From contig JBOZIK010000001.1 in NCBI GenBank assembly GCA_051453625.1, forward strand, positions 47,009,378-47,073,377: 64,000 bases of DNA, given 5' to 3'. Origin of the DNA: Welwitschia mirabilis. Taxonomy: Eukaryota > Gnetophyta > Gnetopsida > Welwitschiales. Made by a program: the position numbers and the translations under genes. Every line of letters starts with the position of its first letter. Position 1 is the stretch's first letter. Shown here piece after piece: positions 59,520 to 64,000 of this stretch. The notes under the pieces were generated by a model, which was given only the letters and a program-made list of their open reading frames with translations, was not told the origin of the DNA and did no database searches.

Positions 59520-61733
59520 ATGGCTATGGCTATGGCCGCTTCCACTGCAACTTCTAGTGCTGTATCTCCATCTCCCCCTACCACCAAGAACGTCCACAAC
59601 AATAGCAACAAAAACAACATCGAATGGAAGATCAACGTTCCAGAGGACGCCTCTATTAAGATCATCCCTCTTAGAAAACCAAAGATTGTGACTGTAATGG
59701 ACTCTGCTAAGAAATGGGTGTTGGGTCTGTTGCAGATGCTGTGGAAACTGGGCACAGATGATCCAAGAAGGATCTATCACTCAATCAAAGTCGGCGTTGC
59801 CCTGACGCTCGTCTCGCTCTTTTATTTCATGCACCCGCTGTATGTCAGCGTGGGAGGCATGGCTACCTGGGCTGTGATGACCGTCGTTGTGATCTTTGAA
59901 TTCACTGCCGGTAAATGTTCTCGCGACTTCAATCCGTGTTCATGTTTCGATCCTCGCCAATCATCAATTTAGCGGCAAAGCAATTCGTAATCTAAACCTT
60001 TGTTGTTTGCACTCAGGCGGTACTTTGAGTAAAGGATTGAACAGAATGGCTGCCACTCTGTTGGGCGGTCTGTTAGCTGTAGCGACCAATTTTGTTGCAG
60101 ATGTCGCAGGCCGAAGGAAGGAGCTGGCTGAGCCTGTTCTGCTTGGCGTAGGAGTCTTCATCGTTGGTAAGAAACTCGTTACTTGGCATACTCTTTGTCC
60201 GTTCGTGGGTTGTCGTTGGAGATTTGCTAAAAACATTAAATGCATCGTTATTGGGTATGAAATGCGCAGGCGCAGCGGCAACCTTTGTTCGCTTTGTGCC
60301 GAAGATGAAACAACGGTACGATTATGGGGTACTGATATTCATATTGACGTACAGCTTCATGACGGTTTCCGGTTTCAGAGAGCAGAAGCTGTTTGCGATG
60401 GCGTGTCAGCGTCTTGCCACCATCATCATCGGCTGCGTTCTGTGCATAATCGTCAGTATCGTCTTCTGCCCCATCTGGGCCGGCGAAGATCTCCATTTTC
60501 TTCTCATTAACAACACGAAATCCCTCGCCTTCTCCCTCGAGGGTGCGTAAAGTCGTAAACCAATTCCTTAATTTAATTAACAAATGCAAACGCAGGTGAT
60601 TACTTCTCGTTCTATTGGAATTACATTAAATTACATGCGTCCCAAACGTGGTCTCACAGGCTGCGTTGCTCAATACTTTGCTGAGGAGGAGGAAGAAACT
60701 CTGGATGAAGAGACAGAGAAGGCCTGCAACGGCTACAAATGTGTGCTTAACTCGAAGGCCTCCGAGGAATCACTGGTGTGTCTGCTGCCCTTCATTCGTT
60801 ATAATTTTGTTCGCAGGACGGTCTCTGATGCACCCCTTTCAATTGTCAAATCGGCAGGCAAATTTTGCAAGATGGGAACCACCACACGGCAAATTCAGTT
60901 TCAGATACCCATGGAAGCAATACGTCAAGATTGGAGCAAGGTTACGCTACTGTGCTTACTGTGTCGAGGCTCTCAACGGCTGCCTCAATTCCGAGATCCA
61001 GGTTCGTAGTATTTACTTGGACATGGACCCCTTTGGCACAATAGCTAAAAAGCAAGAGCAACAGAAGCTTTTTAACTCGCTTTCGCTTTGCGCTATAATA
61101 TATTTGCAGACTCCACGCTTTTTGAGAGAACAGCTGAAGGCACCATGCATGAGCATAGCGGCAGAGTCGTGCAGGGTTCTGTTAGATCTGTCAGAATGCC
61201 TTCGCAGCATGAGCACTTGCCCGGAGCCACGCCTTATGATGGCCCGCGTCAACAAGGCCGCTCAGTCTCTTCACAACTGCTTGGCTTCGCAACGGGATCT
61301 GCTCCTAGGCAGCAGCAACAGGTGGAAGCTCGAAAACCCCGAAACTAAAACATCTGACCACAAAACCTCTCCCAACAACACAAACGCAGAATCGATGGGA
61401 GGTCGGGTGACGGTAACGATGGCGTTCATGGACACGCTTCCTTTGGCCACTGTTGCGTGTCTTCTTACTGAGATCGTTGCCAGACTCGAAACCGTCGTCG
61501 TCGAAGTCCACGAACTCGGTAGACGCGCTTCATTCGCAAAGCTTCTCGTCGATTCTCATCATAAAACCCAGCGAGTCCATAACAATCCCATTTCCAGCAT
61601 GAATACGAATTCCAGTGTTTCTGAAACCGCTGCACGCTCTCATTCGAACGCTCCAACGATCGGTGAGGCGAACACGACAACAAGCGCGACAGTTACAGCC
61701 CACCGACAACACGACGCCAACATCTCCTCCTGA
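59520..61733 (+). CDS. ALMT: Aluminium-activated malate transporter (ALMT family), six exons
   Basis: Exons 59,520-59,910, 60,017-60,166, 60,270-60,542, 60,660-60,775, 60,858-61,001 and 61,110-61,733; all introns are GT-AG and 82-117 bases. The join is in frame and gives 565 residues, usual for the family. ALMTs are channels for malate and other anions in the plasma membrane or tonoplast. The N-terminal half is hydrophobic, with about six membrane segments near residues 88-107, 113-129, 137-155, 166-188, 199-216 and 228-249. Hallmarks are [12 protein letters not shown] (81-92), [16 protein letters not shown] (116-131), [17 protein letters not shown] (248-256), [15 protein letters not shown] (296-310) and WEPPHG (316-321). 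The cytosolic C-terminal half has a Ser/Asn/Thr-rich linker and a conserved [15 protein letters not shown] helix. The ATG has G at -3 and +4, and no upstream in-frame ATG follows the TATA box. By its membrane part it looks closest to the ALMT10/12 side of the family; transported ion and membrane are inferred only. Confidence 0.93.
61002..61109 (+). other. ALMT intron 5, 108 bases and open in frame
   Basis: GTTCGT...TTTGCAG. Its length is a multiple of three and it holds no stop in the ALMT frame, so a transcript that keeps it would encode 36 extra residues between the WEPPHG region and the C-terminal domain. Confidence 0.75.
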
Positions 61734-61904
61734 GTGCCCACATTTCTCCAAAATTCCTCACACGCACACATACATTAACAGATTAAAGCAAAGTATAGGC
61801 TACTGTGATCTGAGGGCTTCGGAGCACTCCCAAACACTTCTATGTTCAGGAAAACTATTCCTAATCTGCTACTTATTACTAAATCTACTTTAATTCATCA
61901 GTAC

Positions 61905-61970
61905 CCAATCATATATACATATATATAATACATATTTTGTATATATATGTATATATGTGGTGTGTGTGAT
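61905..61970. repeat. TA/TG microsatellite downstream of ALMT
   Basis: Interrupted (TA)n with a (TG)n tail, in the 3' flank about 170 bases after the stop codon. Confidence 0.85.
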
Positions 61971-61977
61971 TTTCCAG

Positions 61978-62540
61978 CTATAACCGAGAGCCCTTCCTGC
62001 AATTCCATCCACCTACTTATCTCCTGCACTTTCACCCAGCACATGAAGATGATGAAGAAAAAGAAAAGGAAAGGCATTCGCCATCCCAGAGGCGAGTGAA
62101 AGCTCCAGATGTTATCGTCAATAAAATGTGTGAATGACATCACGCTTGTTTGCTTTGTTTCTTTCTTATTCTGCTTTGCTTTCCGCACAGGCTACGGGCC
62201 GGCCACCGAAGGACTACAATTCTGCAACCCAACCCAGCCCAGCTCAGCCAAGTACAGTCTCACTTCTCCGAGCATTCATCCCAAAACGCCATTTCAAACG
62301 CGCAACGTAATCCTTTTCTTAAGGCAAGTATACGGACCGGCTCCAGTTTTGTTCTTCTCTGTTGTTTTAGTTGCCAACCTTGGCTGCAAGTGATTTCTGA
62401 AGAAAGTGTCGACACGGCAGATACAGAGACTGTAGAGACGCCAGTGACGGAAGATACCCATTGGAGAAACTTCCAGAAACGGTTAAAGCAATCCCACTGC
62501 AAAGTGAGCTTGCAGAGTTACTGCCCTCTGAAATATTAAA
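61978..62540 (+). other. GC-balanced downstream segment with open frames and splice-like sites
   Basis: After an acceptor-like GATTTTCCAG at 61,977 the frame reads YNREPFLQFHPPTYLLHF, then an acidic/basic stretch (EDDEEKEKERHSPSQRR) to a GTGTGA at 62,128. A further acceptor-like CTTTCCGCACAG ends at 62,190. All three frames then stay open for about 120 bases, so coding cannot be proven. A possible GC-AG donor (AAGGCAAGTATA) is near 62,320. It could be an alternative ALMT 3' end, a 3' UTR with introns, or exons of an unrecognised gene. An AATAAA at 62,120 could serve as ALMT poly-A signal. Confidence 0.3.
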
Positions 62541-62987
62541 ATCGTAGTCAAGTCGTAATAATAAATAAACAAAGAAACACGCGCGTCTGAGAATGGTTAC
62601 CATTGGAAAATATGTGCGGCCACTTGGAAAATCTTCTGAAAATCTTGTATATCAACTGATATAACGTTAATGGCTGAATTTGCTTTGCTCGAAGAAATCA
62701 TTGGTTTTGCATTCGACTAATTTGGTTCGACCACTTCTTTTCCACGCACTACCTAAGTTAAATCAAAATCCGCATCACCACTGATATCATTTGACCATTA
62801 TTAAAATATTAAATATATAAATATAAAATTCTCCTCATTGTTACATCATCCTTTTATTATGTATTTTTGATTCTTGTCCCGGAGGAGCTCCCTCACCAAT
62901 ATCAACTTTGATACTTAGAATATACTCAACTTTAGCCTTGCAAATAAAAACAATGTTGGATATACTGTAAATAGTAATTTGATATGA
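62541..62987. other. No gene seen
   Basis: Composition returns to AT-rich after about 62,580. AATAAATAAA at about 62,560 is a possible poly-A signal. Confidence 0.45.
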
Positions 62988-63041
62988 ATGTTTTATCAAA
63001 AACTTCTATAATACATGTTTTATCAAAAACTTCTAAAATAC
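62988..63041. repeat. 27-bp tandem duplication
   Basis: Two copies of ATGTTTTATCAAAAACTTCT plus seven bases, at 62,988-63,014 and 63,015-63,041, with one difference. Confidence 0.9.
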
Positions 63042-63058
63042 ATACAGTAGGGGATCTC

Positions 63059-63261
63059 CTTTGACAAGACAAGATTTAAGAAAACGACAAAGTACATCGT
63101 AAAAGTAATAATGCAAAATCTGTTTTGATCTTTTTGACAAGAAGATTTAAGAAAACAACAAAGTACATTAGTAAAGTAATAATGCAAAATTTACTTTTGA
63201 TCTTTCTTTGACAAGAAGATTTAAGAAAACAACAAAAGTAATAATGCAAAATTTACTTTTT
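63059..63261. repeat. ~74-bp tandem repeat, three copies
   Basis: Copies start with TTTGACAAG near 63,059, 63,133 and 63,206 and end with AATAATGCAAAATTTACTTT. The third has lost about 14 bases in the middle. Confidence 0.9.
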
Positions 63262-63406
63262 AACATACTTCATAACAAGAATTGTTTTCCATTTCTAACT
63301 ATTATTTTTTAGTTAATTTTTAATTTATAATTTATATGGATAAGAATAATTAATTAAAAGTAACTTTATTAACCAAACTTGAAAATAACTAATCTTAAGA
63401 AGAGAA
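63262..63406. other. AT-rich spacer
   Basis: Low-complexity AT-rich sequence between tandem repeats. Confidence 0.5.
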
Positions 63407-63572
63407 CAAAATTTCCAATCTTAGAAATATGAGTCTTCTCTGATTTTGTTTTAGGTTTCTTTCTGTTTCTCCATTAACATAAATGACTACAAAATTTCCA
63501 ATCTTAGAAATATGAGTCTTCTCTTGATTTTGTTTTAGGTTATGCTTTATGTTTCTCCATTAACATAAATGA
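63407..63572. repeat. 83-bp tandem duplication
   Basis: Two copies beginning CAAAATTTCCAATCTTAGAA at 63,407 and 63,490, each ending in CTCCATTAACATAAATGA. They differ by a few substitutions and small indels. Confidence 0.9.
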
Positions 63573-63700
63573 TCATAAATTACAATATAAATTAACCTTG
63601 ATGCAAAAGTAAAGCCTGTAAACTAATATTGTAGTAGAACCTAATATTGTCATAGAATGTACTTCAAATTATAGAATTCATATTACTAATTCATGAGAGT

Positions 63701-63914
63701 AACCTTTTCATCAGTATTTTGAAATAGATATTAAAGGAGGAAAAGAAACTATGAAATAAAGAGAATTTTTTTTGCTCCTCTTGAATTAACTAATAATAAT
63801 TAAATAAACCTTTTCATCAGTAATTTGAAATAGATATTAAAGGAGGAAAAGAAACTATGAAATAAAGAGTAATTTTTTTGCTCCTCTTGAATTAACTAAT
63901 AATAATTAAATAAT
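63701..63914. repeat. 106-bp tandem duplication
   Basis: Two nearly identical copies beginning AACCTTTTCATCAGTA at 63,701 and 63,807, through GGAGGAAAAGAAACTATG and GCTCCTCTTGAATTAACTAA. Confidence 0.92.
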
Positions 63915-64000
63915 AATTAAACCAATAAATGAAGATTATAAATCATCTTCCCATTAACAGATTCATGTTCCTCTTGAATGAAAGTAAATTGGGGAAATTC

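Noticed and set aside
59896-60510. A 204-codon open frame overlapping ALMT exons 2 and 3
   Set aside because: It runs through introns in another frame and shows no domain. The spliced frame gives the conserved ALMT sequence.
59367-61751. Several open frames of 70-140 codons on the - strand across the ALMT gene
   Set aside because: They are shadows of GC-balanced exons. None has a recognisable domain, while the + strand gives a complete spliced ALMT.

Overview
The window is nuclear DNA from a plant, most likely a seed plant with a large, repeat-rich genome. A gymnosperm such as a conifer would fit, but that is inference. One convincing host gene is present: a six-exon aluminium-activated malate transporter (ALMT) on the + strand at 59,520-61,733. 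Almost everything to its left is decayed transposable element (TE) sequence, strongly AT-rich, interrupted by nine runs of N. Many reading frames are broken where the families conserve Gln, Trp, Cys, His or Gly, in ways that C-to-T or G-to-A changes would produce. This suggests long exposure to cytosine methylation and deamination.

Layout. 1-4,330: remains of Ty3/gypsy-like elements (an LTR 3' end with primer-binding site, a gag relic, and two copies of an LTR start either side of a gap). 4,331-7,958: AT-rich sequence with no recognisable gene. 7,959-11,200: a second copy of the LTR end followed directly by a gypsy pol relic of Athila/Tat type (RT, RNase H, integrase, + strand). 11,528 to about 19,822: a Ty1/copia element on the - strand, with both LTRs, PBS, PPT, gag, protease and an extra ORF of 'putative plant transposon protein' type, but without most of pol. 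Its LTRs carry two kinds of internal repeat. 20,220-26,218: a plant L1-type LINE on the + strand. 26,219-32,900: anonymous AT-rich sequence. 32,930-34,760: a copia RT/RNase H relic (+). 34,964-47,740: an Athila/Tat-type gypsy element with two LTRs, followed by a second, truncated internal region, that is LTR-internal-LTR-internal. 47,680-50,241: the 5' half of a copia element (-).

50,242-57,943 holds no recognisable gene. It contains a less AT-rich island at 53.2-54.3 kb, two tRNA-derived SINE-like sequences and a small higher-order tandem array built from related sequence. After the short gap at 57,932-57,943 base composition changes abruptly to a GC-balanced, CpG-containing stretch. This covers the ALMT upstream region, gene and downstream flank to about 62,580. 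The last kilobase holds four successive unrelated tandem duplications.

The genes do not form a pathway. ALMT is a membrane anion channel, and the rest are independent TE relics nested into or next to each other. I found no convincing new biological system. The most unusual structures are the repeat-bearing copia LTRs with different repeat numbers in the two LTRs, the shared-LTR gypsy array, and the alternating SINE-related array. Several N gaps are flanked by duplicated sequence, so part of the apparent duplication may come from assembly.
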